Positions 52,201-64,000 of a stretch of 64,000 nucleotides of DNA are shown in pieces. Source of the stretch: Cinclus cinclus (taxonomy: Eukaryota > Chordata > Aves > Passeriformes > Cinclidae); the NCBI RefSeq assembly GCF_963662255.1, contig NW_026912178.1:1798001-1862000 (forward strand), given 5' to 3'. Below the pieces are notes generated by a model. It saw only the letters and a program-made list of their open reading frames with translations, had not been told where the DNA came from and made no database searches. The translations under genes were made by a program, and so were the position numbers. The stretch's first letter is position 1; every line of letters starts with the position of its first letter.

Positions 52201-54304
52201 GCCAGGGATGAATTGTGAAAGCATGGGGCACAATAAATCATGGAAATATTATGACACCATAGAGGCCAAGATTCAAATGATTCATTGTAACAGCAAGTGG
52301 CCTAAAAGGGCATGGGATGCATTGTGACACCACAGAGGTTAAGAGAAGCAGGGAACCATTGTGACCCAATGCAGGCTAACAATCTAAGAATCCCTTTTGA
52401 CACCAGGGGGCGCAAAAGGACCACGGATGAACTGTGACAGCATGGGGACCTATAGAAGCAAGGATCTATTATGACACCATGAAGGCCAAGAATCAAACGA
52501 TTCATTGTGACATCAAGTGGCCTAAAAGGGCATGGGATGCATTGTGACACCACAGAGGTTAAGAGAAGCAAGGAACCATTGTGACCCAATGCAGGCTAAC
52601 AATCTAAGAATCCCTTTTGACACCAGGGGGCGCAAAAGGACCACGGATGAACTGTGACAGCATGGGGACCTATAGAAGCAAGGATCTATTATGACACCAT
52701 GAAGGCCAAGAATCAAATGATTCATTGTGACATCAAGTGGCCTAAAAGGGCTTGGAATGCATTGTGACACCACAGAGGTTAAGAGAAGCAAGGAACCATT
52801 GTGACCCAAGGGAGGCTAACAATCTAATGATCCATTGTGACACCAGGGGTTGTAATAGGGCCAGGGATGAATTGTGAAAGCATGGAGCCCAAGAAAAACA
52901 TGGAAACATTATGACACCACAGAGGCCAAGACTCAAATGATTCATTGTAACACCAAGTGGCCTTAAAGGGCATGGGATGCATTGTGACACCACAGAGGTT
53001 AAGAGAAGCAGGGAACCATTGTGACCCAATGCAGGCTAAAAATCTAAGAATCCCTTTTGACACCAGGGGGCGCAAGAGGACCACGGATGAACTGTGACAG
53101 CATGGGGACCTATAGAAGCAAGGATCTATTATGACACCATGAAGGCCAAGAATCAAATGATTCATTGTGACATCAAGTGGCCTAAAAGGGCATGGGTTGC
53201 ATTGTGACACCACAGAGGTTAAGAGAAGCAAGGAACCATTGTGACCCAATGCAGGCTAACAATCTAAGAATCCCTTTTGACACCAGGGGGCGCAAAATGA
53301 CCACGGATGAACTGTGACAGCATGGGGACCTATAGAAGCAAGGATCTATTATGACACCATGAAGGCCAAGAATCAAATGATTCATTGTGACATCAAGTGG
53401 CCTAAAAGGGCATGGGTTGCATTGTGACACCACAGAGGTTAAGAGAAGCAAGGAACCATTGTGACCCAGTGCTGGCTAACAATCTAAGAATCCCTTTTGA
53501 CACCAGGGGGCGCAAAAGGACCACGGATGAACTGTGACAGCATGGGGACCTTTAGAAGCAAGGATTTATTATGACACCATGAAGGAAAAGAATCAAATGA
53601 TTCATTGTGACATCACGTGGCCTAAAAGGGCTTGGAATGCATTGTGACACCACAGAGGTTAAGAGAAGCAAGGAACCATTGTGACCCAAGGGAGGCTAAC
53701 AATCTAATGATCCCCAGTGACACCAGGGTTTTTAATAGGGCCAGGGATGAATTGTGAAAGCATGGAGCCCAAGTAAAACATGGAAACATTATGACACCAT
53801 AGAGGCCAAGACTCAAATGATTCATTGTAACACCAAGTGGCCTTAAAGGGCATGGGATGCATTGTGACACCACAGAGGTTAAGAGAAGCAAGGAACCATT
53901 GTGACCCCATGCAGGCTAACTATCCAAGATTCCCTTTTGACACCAGGGGGCGCAAAAGGACCACGGATGAACTGTGACAGCATGGGGACCTATAGAAGCA
54001 AGGATTTATTATGACACCATGAAGGCCAAGAATCAAATGATTCATTGTGACATCAAGTGGCCTAAAAGGGCTTGGAATGCATTGTGACACCACAGAGGTT
54101 AAGAAAAGCAGGGAACCATTGTGACCCAAGGGAGGCTAACAATCTAAAGATCCATTGTGACACCAGGGGTTGTAATAGGGCCAGGGATGAATTGTGAAAG
54201 CATGGGGACCTATAGAAGCAAGGATCTATTATGACACCATGAAGGCCAAGAATCAAACGATTCATTGTGACATCAAGTGGCCTAAAAGGGCATGGGTTGC
54301 ATTG
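49250..54304. repeat. Right-domain higher-order repeat, copy 1 (5,055 bp, 23 monomers)
   Basis: Twenty-three units including five of 219 bp. The following 5,093 bases repeat it in order. The last fifth contains a second CCTTTAGAAGC/CACGTG unit (53.55 kb) and the chimeric unit at 54081, neither of which is at the equivalent place in copy 0. An 880-bp internal similarity relates 53920 to 54800. Confidence 0.87.
54081..54300 (+). repeat. Chimeric A/B monomer, copy 1
   Basis: Subrepeats 1-3 are class A (AGGGAGG, GGTTGTAATAGGGCC). Within subrepeat 4, at about 54205, the sequence passes from GTGAAAGCATGGGG to ACCTATAGAAGC and is class B from there on. Length is still 220, so the exchange was in register. 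The breakpoint falls in the stretch shared by both classes. Confidence 0.88.
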
Positions 54305-57300
54305 TGACACCACAGAGGTTAAGAGAAGCAAGGAACCATTGTGACCCAGTGCTGGCTAACAATCTAAGAATCCCTTTTGACACCAGGGGGCGCAAAAGGA
54401 CCACGGATGAACTGTGACAGCATGGGGACCTTTAGAAGCAAGGATTTATTATGACACCATGAAGGAAAAGAATCAAATGATTCATTGTGACATCACGTGG
54501 CCTAAAAGGGCTTGGAATGCATTGTGACACCACAGAGGTTAAGAGAAGCAAGGAACCATTGTGACCCAAGGGAGACTAACAATCTAATGATCCCCAGTGA
54601 CACCAGGGTTTTTAATAGGGCCAGGGATGAATTGTGAAATCATGGGGCCCAAGTAAAACATGGAAACATTATGACACCATAGAGGCCAAGACTCAAATGA
54701 TTCATTGTAACACCAAGTGGCCTAAAAGGGCATGGGATGCATTGTGACACCACAGAGGTTAAGAGAAGCAAGGAACCATTGTGACCCCATGCAGGCTAAC
54801 TATCCAAGATTCCCTTTTGACACCAGGGGGCGCAAAAGGAGCACGGATGAACTGTGACAGCATGGGGACCTATAGAAGCAAGGATTTATTATGACACCAT
54901 GAAGGCCAAGAATCAAATGATTCATTGTGACATCAAGTGGCCTAAAAGGGCTTGGAATGCATTGTGACACCACAGAGGTTAAGAAAAGCAGGGAACCATT
55001 GTGACCCAAGGGAGGCTAACAATCTAAAGATCCATTGTGACACCAGGGGTTGTAATAGGGCCAGGGATGAATTGTGAAAGCATGGGGCACAATAAATCAT
55101 GGAAATATTATGACAACATAGAGGCCAAGAATCAAATGATTCATTGTAACAGCAAGTGGCCTAAAAGGGCATGGGATTCATTGTGACACCACAGAGGTTA
55201 AGAGAAGCAAGGAACCATTGTGACCCAATGCAGGCTATCAATCTAAGAATCCCTTTTGACACCAGGGGGCGCAAAAGGACCACGGATGAACTGTGACAGC
55301 ATGGGGACCTATAGAAGCAAGGATCTATTATGACACCATGAAGGCCAAGAATCAAATGATTCATTGTGACGTCAAGTGGCCTAAAAGGGCTTGGAATGCA
55401 TTGTGACACCACAGAGGTTAAGAGAAGCAAGGAACCATTGTGACCCAAGGGAGGCTAACAATCTAATGATCCATTGTGACACCAGGGGTTGTAATAGGGC
55501 CAGGGATGAATTGTGAAAGCATGGGGCCCAAGAAAAACATGGAAACATTATGACACCATAGAGGCCAAGACTCAAATGATTCATTGTAACACCAAGTGGC
55601 CTAAAAGGGCATGGGATGCATTGTGACACCACAGGGGTTAAGAGAAGCAAGGAACCATTGTGACCCAATGTAGGCTAACAATCTAAGAATCCCTTTTGAC
55701 ACCAGGGGGCTCAAAAGGACCACGGATGAACTGTGACGGCATGGGGACCTATAGAAGCAAGGATCTATTATGACACCATGAAGGTCAAGAATCAAATGAT
55801 TCATTGTGACATCAAGTGGCCTAAAAGGGCTTGGAATGCATTGTGACACCACAGAGGTTAAGAGAAGCAGGGAACCATTGTGGCCCAAGGGAGGCTAACA
55901 ATCTAATGATCCCCTGTGACACCAGGGGTTGTAACACGGCCAGGGATGAATTGTGAAAGCATGGGGCACAATAAATCATGGAAATATTATGACACCATAG
56001 AGGCCAAGATTCAAATGATTCATTGTAACACCAAGTGGCCTAAAAGGGCATGGGATGCATTGTGACACCACAGAGGTTAAGAGAAACAAGGAACCATTGT
56101 GACCCAAGGGAGGCTAACAATCTAATGATCCCCTGTGACACCAGGGGTTGTAATAGGGCCAGGGATGAATTGTGAAAGCATGGGGCGCAATTAATCATGG
56201 AAATATTATGACACCATAGAGGCCAAGACTCAAATGATTCATTGTAACACCAAGTGGCCTTAAAGGGCATGGGATGCATTGTGACACCACAGAGGTTAAG
56301 AGAAGCAGGGAACCATTGTGACCCAATGCAGGCTAACAATCTAAGAATCCCTTTTGACACCAGGGGGCGCAAAAGGACTACGGATGAACTGTGACAGCAT
56401 GGGGACCTATAGAAGCAAGGATCTATTATGACACCATGAAGGCCAAGAATCAAATGATTCATTGTGACATCAAGTGGCCTAAAAGGGCATGGGTTGCATT
56501 GTGACACCACAGAGGTTAAGAGAAGCAAGGAACCATTGTGACCCAATGGAGGCTAACAATCTAAGAATCCCTTTTGACACCAGGGGGCGCAAAAGGACCA
56601 CCGATGAACTGTGACAGCATGGGGACCTATAGAAGCAAGGATTTATTATGACACCATGAAGGCCAAGAATCAAATGATTCATTGTGACATCAAGTGGCCT
56701 AAAAGGGCTTGGAATGCATTGTGACACCACAGAGGTTAAGAGAAGCAGGGAACCATTGTGACCCAAGGGAGGCTAACAATCTAATGATCCATTGTGACAC
56801 CAGGGGTTGTAATAGGGCCAGGGATGAATTGTGAAAGCATGGGGCACAATAAATCATGGAAATATTATGACACCATAGAGGCCAAGACTCAAATGATTCA
56901 TTGTAACACCAAGTGGCCTAAAAGGGCATGGGATGCATTGTGACACCACAGAGGTTAAGAGAAGCAGGGAACCATTGTGACCCAATGCAGGCTAACCATC
57001 TAAGAATCCCTTTTGACACCAGGGGGCGCAAAGGGACCACGGATGAACTGTGACGGCATGGGGACCTATAGAATCAAGGATCTATTATGACACCATGAAG
57101 GCCAAGAATCAAATGATTCATTGTGACATCAAGTGGCCTAAAAGGGCTTGGAATGCATTGTGACACCACAGAGGTTAAGAGAAGCCGGGAACCATTGTGG
57201 CCCAAGGGAGGCTAACAATCTAATGATCCCCAGTGACACCAGGGGTTGTAATAGGGCCAGGGATGAATTGTGAAAGCATGGGGCACAATAAATCATGGAA

Positions 57301-59397
57301 ATATTATGACACCATAGAGGCCAAGATTCAAATGATTCATTGTAACAGCAAGTGGCCTAAAAGGGCATGGGATGCATTGTGACACCACAGAGGTTAAGAG
57401 AAGCAGGGAACCATTGTGACCCAATGCAGGCTAACAATCTAAGAATCCCTTTTGACACCAGGGGGCGCAAAAGGACCACGGATGAACTGTGACAGCATGG
57501 GGACCTATAGAAGCAAGGATCTATTATGACACCATGAAGGCCAAGAATCAAACGATTCATTGTGACATCAAGTGGCCTAAAAGGGCATGGGATGCATTGT
57601 GACACCACAGAGGTTAAGAGAAGCAAGGAACCATTGTGACCCAATGCAGGCTAACAATCTAAGAATCCCTTTTGACACCAGGGGGCGCAAAAGGACCACG
57701 GATGAACTGTGACAGCATGGGGACCTATAGAAGCAAGGATCTATTATGACACCATGAAGGCCAAGAATCAAATGATTCATTGTGACATCAAGTGGCCTAA
57801 AAGGGCTTGGAATGCATTGTGACACCACAGAGGTTAAGAGAAGCAAGGAACCATTGTGACCCAAGGGAGGCTAACAATCTAATGATCCATTGTGACACCA
57901 GGGGTTGTAATAGGGCCAGGGATGAATTGTGAAAGCATGGAGCCCAAGAAAAACATGGAAACATTATGACACCACAGAGGCCAAGACTCAAATGATTCAT
58001 TGTAACACCAAGTGGCCTTAAAGGGCATGGGATGCATTGTGACACCACAGAGGTTAAGAGAAGCAGGGAACCATTGTGACCCAATGCAGGCTAAAAATCT
58101 AAGAATCCCTTTTGACACCAGGGGGCGCAAGAGGACCACGGATGAACTGTGACAGCATGGGGACCTATAGAAGCAAGGATCTATTATGACACCATGAAGG
58201 CCAAGAATCAAATGATTCATTGTGACATCAAGTGGCCTAAAAGGGCATGGGTTGCATTGTGACACCACAGAGGTTAAGAGAAGCAAGGAACCATTGTGAC
58301 CCAATGCAGGCTAACAATCTAAGAATCCCTTTTGACACCAGGGGGCGCAAAATGACCACGGATGAACTGTGACAGCATGGGGACCTATAGAAGCAAGGAT
58401 CTATTATGACACCATGAAGGCCAAGAATCAAATGATTCATTGTGACATCAAGTGGCCTAAAAGGGCATGGGTTGCATTGTGACACCACAGAGGTTAAGAG
58501 AAGCAAGGAACCATTGTGACCCAGTGCTGGCTAACAATCTAAGAATCCCTTTTGACACCAGGGGGCGCAAAAGGACCACGGATGAACTGTGACAGCATGG
58601 GGACCTTTAGAAGCAAGGATTTATTATGACACCATGAAGGAAAAGAATCAAATGATTCATTGTGACATCACGTGGCCTAAAAGGGCTTGGAATGCATTGT
58701 GACACCACAGAGGTTAAGAGAAGCAAGGAACCATTGTGACCCAAGGGAGGCTAACAATCTAATGATCCCCAGTGACACCAGGGTTTTTAATAGGGCCAGG
58801 GATGAATTGTGAAAGCATGGAGCCCAAGTAAAACATGGAAACATTATGACACCATAGAGGCCAAGACTCAAATGATTCATTGTAACACCAAGTGGCCTTA
58901 AAGGGCATGGGATGCATTGTGACACCACAGAGGTTAAGAGAAGCAAGGAACCATTGTGACCCCATGCAGGCTAACTATCCAAGATTCCCTTTTGACACCA
59001 GGGGGCGCAAAAGGACCACGGATGAACTGTGACAGCATGGGGACCTATAGAAGCAAGGATTTATTATGACACCATGAAGGCCAAGAATCAAATGATTCAT
59101 TGTGACATCAAGTGGCCTAAAAGGGCTTGGAATGCATTGTGACACCACAGAGGTTAAGAAAAGCAGGGAACCATTGTGACCCAAGGGAGGCTAACAATCT
59201 AAAGATCCATTGTGACACCAGGGGTTGTAATAGGGCCAGGGATGAATTGTGAAAGCATGGGGACCTATAGAAGCAAGGATCTATTATGACACCATGAAGG
59301 CCAAGAATCAAACGATTCATTGTGACATCAAGTGGCCTAAAAGGGCATGGGTTGCATTGTGACACCACAGAGGTTAAGAGAAGCAAGGAACCATTGT
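54305..59397. repeat. Right-domain higher-order repeat, copy 2 (5,055 bp plus)
   Basis: Repeats copy 1 from CCAGTGCTGGC at 54347 through the chimeric unit at 59136. Differences I noticed are few: GAGCACGG at 54841 against GACCACGG, and GAGAAACAAGG at 56094 against GAGAAGCAAGG. The match ends near 59397, where this copy continues as CCCAAGGGAGG and copy 1 as CCCAGTGCTGG. Confidence 0.87.
59136..59355 (+). repeat. Chimeric A/B monomer, copy 2
   Basis: Same A-to-B switch as at 54081, 5,055 bp downstream, so it was copied with the higher-order repeat after it formed. Confidence 0.88.
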
Positions 59398-62300
59398 GAC
59401 CCAAGGGAGGCTAACAATCTAATGATCCATTGTGACACCAGGGGTTGTAATAGGGCCAGGGATGAATTGTGAAAGCATGGGGCCCAAGAAAAACATGGAA
59501 ATATTATGACACCATAGAGGCCAAGACTCAAATGATTCATTGTAACACCAAGTGGCCAAAAAGGGCATGGGATGCATTGTGACACCACAGGGGTTAAGAG
59601 AAGCAAGGAACCATTGTGACCCAATGTAGGCTAACAATCTAAGAATCCCTTTTGACACCAGGGGGCTCAAAAGGACCACGGATGAACTGTGACGGCATGG
59701 GGACCTATAGAAGCAAGGATCTATTATGACACCATGAAGGCCAAGAATCAAATGATTCATTGTGACATCAAGTGGCCTAAAAGGGCTTGGAATGCATTGT
59801 GACACCACAGAGGTTAAGAGAAGCAGGGAACCATTGTGGCCCAAGGGAGGCTAACAATCTAATGATCCCCTGTGACACCAGGGGTTGTAACAGGGCCAGG
59901 GATGAATTGTGAAAGCATGGGGCACAATAAATCATGGAAATATTATGACACCATAGAGGCCAAGATTCAAATGATTCATTGTAACACCAAGTGGCCTAAA
60001 AGGGCATGGGATGCATTGTGACACCACAGAGGTTAAGAGAAGCAAGGAACCATTGTGACCCAAGGGAGGCTAACAATCTAATGATCCCCTGTGACACCAA
60101 GGGTTGTAATAGGGCCAGGGATGAATTGTGAAAGCATGGGGCGCAATTAATCATTTAAATATTATGACACCATAGAGGCCAAGACTCAAATGATTCATTG
60201 TAACACCAAGTGGCCTTAAAGGGCATGGGATGCATTGTGACACCACAGAGGTTAAGAGAAGCAAGGAACCATTGTGACCCAATGCAGGCTAACAATCTAA
60301 GAATCCCTTTTGACACCAGGGGGCGCAAAAGGACCACGGATGAACTGTGACAGCATGGGGACCTATAGAAGCAAGGATTTATTATGACACCATGAAGGCC
60401 AAGAATCAAATGATTCATTGTGACATCAAGTGGCCTAAAAGGGCTTGGAATGCATTGTGACACCACAGAGGTTAAGAGAAGCAGGGAACCATTGTGACCC
60501 AAGGGAGGCTAACAATCTAATGATCCATTGTGACACCAGGGGTTGTAATAGGGCCAGGGATGAATTGTGAAAGCATGGGGCACAATAAATCATGGAAATA
60601 TTATGACACCATAGAGGCCAAGACTCAAATGATTCATTGTAACACCAAGTGGCCTAAAAGGGCATGGGATGCATTGTGACACCACAGAGGTTAAGAGAAG
60701 CAGGGAACCATTGTGACCCAATGCAGGCTAACCATCTAAGAATCCCTTTTGACACCAGGGGGCGCAAAGGGACCACGGATGAACTGTGACGGCATGGGGA
60801 CCTATAGAAGCAAGGATCTATTATGACACCATGAAGGCCAAGAATCAAATGATTCATTGTGACATCAAGTGGCCTAAAAGGGCTTGGAATGCATTGTGAC
60901 ACCACAGAGGTTAAGAGAAGCCGGGAACCATTGTGGCCCAATGTAGGCTAACAATCTAATGATCCCCAGTGACACCAGGGGTTGTAATAGGGCCAGGGAT
61001 GAATTGTGAAAGCATGGGGCACAATAAATCATGGAAATATTATGACACCATAGAGGCCAAGATTCAAATGATTCATTGTAACAGCAAGTGGCCTAAAAGG
61101 GCATGGGATGCATTGTGACTCCACAGAGGTTAAGAGAAGCAGGGAACCATTGTGACCCAATGCAGGCTAACAATCTAAGAATCCCTTTTGACACCAGGGG
61201 GCGCAAAAGGACCACGGATGAACTGTGACAGCATGGGGACCTATAGAAGCAAGGATCTATTATGACACCATGAAGGCCAAGAATCAAACGATTCATTGTG
61301 ACATCAAGTGGCCTAAAAGGGCTTGGAATGCATTGTGACACCACAGAGGTTAAGAGAAGCAAGGAACCATTGTGACCCAAGGGAGGCTAACAATCTAATG
61401 ATCCATTGTGACACCAGGGGTTGTAATAGGGCCAGGGATGAATTGTGAAAGCATGGAGCCCAAGAAAAACATGGAAACATTATGACACCACAGAGGCCAA
61501 GACTCAAATGATTCATTGTAACACCAAGTGGCCTTAAAGGGCATGGGATGCATTGTGACACCACAGAGGTTAAGAGAAGCAGGGAACCATTGTGACCCAA
61601 TGCAGGCTAAAAATCTAAGAATCCCTTTTGACACCAGGGGGCGCAAAAGAACCACGGATGAACTGTGACAGCATGGGGACCTATAGAAGCAAGGATCTAT
61701 TATGACACCATGAAGGCCAAGAATCAAATGATTCATTGTGACATCAAGTGGCCTAAAAGGGCATGGGTTGCATTGTGACACCACAGGGGTTAAGAGAAGC
61801 AAGGAACCATTGTGACCCAATGCAGGCTAACAATCTAAGAATCCCTTTTGACACCAGGGGGTGCAAAAGGACCACCGATGAACTGTGACAGCATGGGGAC
61901 CTTTAGAAGCAAGGATTTATTATGACACCATGAAGGAAAAGAATCAAATGATTCATTGTGACATCACGTGGCCTAAAAGGGCTTGGAATGCATTGTGACA
62001 CCACAGAGGTTAAGAGAAGCAAGGAACCATTGTGACCCAAGGGAGGCTAACAATCTAATGATCCCCAGTGACACCAGGGGTTGTAATAGGGCCAGGGATG
62101 AATTGTGAAAGCATGGGGCCCAAGAAAAACATGGAAACATTATGACACCATAGAGGCCAAGACTCAAATGATTCATTGTAACACCAAGTGGCCAAAAAGG
62201 GCATGGGATGCATTGTGACACCACAGGGGTTAAGAGAAGCAAGGAACCATTGTGACCCAATGTAGGCTAACAATCTAAGAATCCCTTTTGACACCAGGGG

Positions 62301-64000
62301 GCTCAAAAGGACCACGGATGAACTGTGACGGCATGGGGACCTATAGAAGCAAGGATCTATTATGACACCATGAAGGCCAAGAATCAAATGATTCATTGTG
62401 ACATCAAGTGGCCTAAAAGGGCTTGGAATGCATTGTGACACCACAGAGGTTAAGAGAAGCAGGGAACCATTGTGGCCCAAGGGAGGCTAACAATCTAATG
62501 ATCCCCTGTGACACCAGGGGTTGTAACACGGCCAGGGATGAATTGTGAAAGCATGGGGCACAATAAATCATGGAAATATTATGACACCATAGAGGCCAAG
62601 ATTCAAATGATTCATTGTAACACCAAGTGGCCTAAAAGGGCATGGGATGCATTGTGACACCACAGAGGTTAAGAGAAGCAAGGAACCATTGTGACCCAAT
62701 GGATGTTAACAATCTAAGAATCCCTTTTGACACCAGGGGGCGCAAAAGGACCACCGATGAACTGCGACAGCATGGGGACCTATAGAAGCAAGGATTTATT
62801 ATGACACCATGAAGGCCAAGAATCAAATGATTCATTGTGACATCAAGTGGCCTAAAAGGGCTTGGAATGCATTGTGACACCACAGAGGTTAAGAGAAGCA
62901 GGGAACCATTGTGACCCAAGGGAGGCTAACAATCTAATGATCCATTGTGTAACCAGGGGTTGTAATACGGCCAGGGATGAATTGTGAAAGCATGGGGCAC
63001 AATAAATCATGGAAATATTATGACACCATAGAGGCCAAGACTCAAATGATTCATTGTAACACCAAGTGGCCTAAAAGGGCATGGGATGCATTGTGACACC
63101 ACAGAGGTTAAGAGAAGCAGGGAACCATTGTGACCCAATGCAGGCTAACCATCTAAGAATCCCTTTTGACACCAGGGGGCGCAAAGGGACCACGGATGAA
63201 CTGTGACGGCATGGGGACCTATAGAAGCAAGGATCTATTATGACACCATGAAGGCCAAGAATCAAATGATTCATTGTAACAGCAAGTGGCCTAAAAGGGC
63301 TTGGAATGCATTGTGACACCACAGGGGTTAAGAGAAGCAAGGAACCATTGTGACCCAATGCAGGCTAACAATCTAAGAATCACTTTTGACACCAGGGGGC
63401 GCAAAAGGACCACGGATAAACTGTGACAGCATGGGGACCTATAGAAGCAAGGATCTATTATGACACCATGAAGGCCAAGAATCAAATGATTCATTGTGAC
63501 ATCAAGTGGCCTAAAAGGGCTTGGAATGCATTGTGACACCACAGAGGTTAAGAGAAGCAAGGAACCATTGTGACCCAAGGGAGGCTTACAATCTAAGAAT
63601 CCCTTTTGACACCAGGGGGTGCAAAAGGACCACCGATGAACTGTGACAGCATGGGGACCTTTAGAAGCAAGGATTTATTATGACACCATGAAGGAAAAGA
63701 ATCAAATGATTCATTGTGACATCACGTGGCCTAAAAGGGCTTGGAATGCATTGTGACACCACAGAGGTTAAGAGAAGCAAGGAACCATTGTGACCCAAGG
63801 GAGGCTAACAATCTAATGATCCCCAGTGACACCAGGGGTTGTAATAGGGCCAGGGATGAATTGTGAAAGCATGGGGCCCAAGAAAAACATGGAAACATTA
63901 TGACACCATAGAGGCCAAGACTCAAATGATTCATTGTAACACCAAGTGGCCAAAAAGGGCATGGGATGCATTGTGACACCACAGGGGTTAAGAGAAGCAA
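59398..64000. repeat. Mosaic right end of the array
   Basis: About 21 monomers drawn from the right-domain series in a new order. 59419-59844 resembles 44696-45121 and 62055-62480. 61313-61820 resembles 52742-53249. 61830-62242 recurs at about 63588-64000 (offset 1,758, eight monomers with two of 219 bp). There is an adjacent A'A' pair near 59.9-60.1 kb. Single-copy substitutions are more frequent here (for example TCATTTAAATATT near 60152 and GGATGTTAAC near 62701), as expected towards a less homogenised part. The array continues past the window edge. Confidence 0.8.

Larger units (their letters stand above)
1..64000. repeat. 220-bp tandem satellite array, complete window
   Basis: The window is a single head-to-tail satellite. 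The same 220-bp unit recurs from the first base to the last with no unique sequence between copies, and it runs off both ends, so the array is longer than 64 kb. The register goes from position 1 to 63978 in 291 units, 43 bases short of 291 x 220. This is explained exactly by 49 units of 219 bp and three of 222 bp. All units point the same way; I saw no inverted copy and no inserted mobile element. Known satellites of this kind form centromeric, pericentromeric or subtelomeric heterochromatin. Which applies here is inference. No gene, RNA gene or promoter is supported anywhere in the array. Confidence 0.98.

Noticed and set aside
1..64000. CRISPR-like regular repeats
   Set aside because: Repeats are contiguous with no unique spacers, the period is 37/220 bp, and there are no cas genes.
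1..64000. Telomeric repeats or G-quadruplex clusters
   Set aside because: TTAGGG arrays are absent, and the G runs are separated by long loops, so a strong quadruplex is not supported.
1..64000. tRNA-derived element or polymerase III promoter in the monomer
   Set aside because: I saw no B-box-like GGTTCGA and no oligo-T terminator arrangement; nothing indicates a SINE origin.

Overview
The whole 64 kb window is one uninterrupted tandem satellite DNA array that runs off both ends. I find no protein-coding gene, RNA gene, transposon, CRISPR array or unique sequence. The basic unit is a 220-bp monomer, always head-to-tail. From the start of the window to the truncated last unit I count 291 monomers. 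Their lengths close exactly: 239 of 220 bp, 49 of 219 bp and 3 of 222 bp.

The repeat is nested at several scales. (1) Each monomer consists of six degenerate 36-37-bp subrepeats built on the core TTGTGACACCA. (2) Monomers fall into two main classes, A and B, plus a 219-bp variant of A (A'). They differ mostly in subrepeats 3 and 4. (3) Classes follow a loose grammar of ABB trimers and AB dimers. (4) These are combined into higher-order repeats of 1,760, 3,300, 5,058, 5,055 and 5,712 bp. (5) On the left half and centre lies a larger 7.3-8.4-kb block (S), present three times plus a fragment.

Layout: 1-690 is a piece related to the 3.3-kb family. 691-4875 is the 1,760-bp eight-monomer repeat. 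4015-11271 is block S1, with the start of a further S copy at 11272-13165. 12155-21353 is the 5,058-bp repeat (1.8 copies). 18923-25522 is two copies of a 3,300-bp repeat that look identical base for base. 25348-33702 and 33703-41790 are S2 and S3. 41715-43119 is a local 879-bp repeat. 43538-59397 holds three copies of a 5.1-5.7-kb repeat. 59398-64000 is a mosaic of the same monomers. Homologous tracts overlap at some of these edges, so several limits are approximate.

Every length difference I traced between large copies is a whole number of monomers. That is the expected mark of unequal crossing-over in register. Chimeric monomers and one conversion-like patch show exchange within monomers as well.

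The organism is probably a vertebrate: this is a long eukaryotic-type satellite at about 46% GC in the typical B monomer I counted, with strong CpG depletion and C-to-T or G-to-A changes at the few CpG sites. A centromeric or pericentromeric position is likely by analogy only. The sequence does not identify the species, and I recognise no named satellite family with confidence. The many minus-strand open frames are by-products of the repeat and are not annotated as genes.
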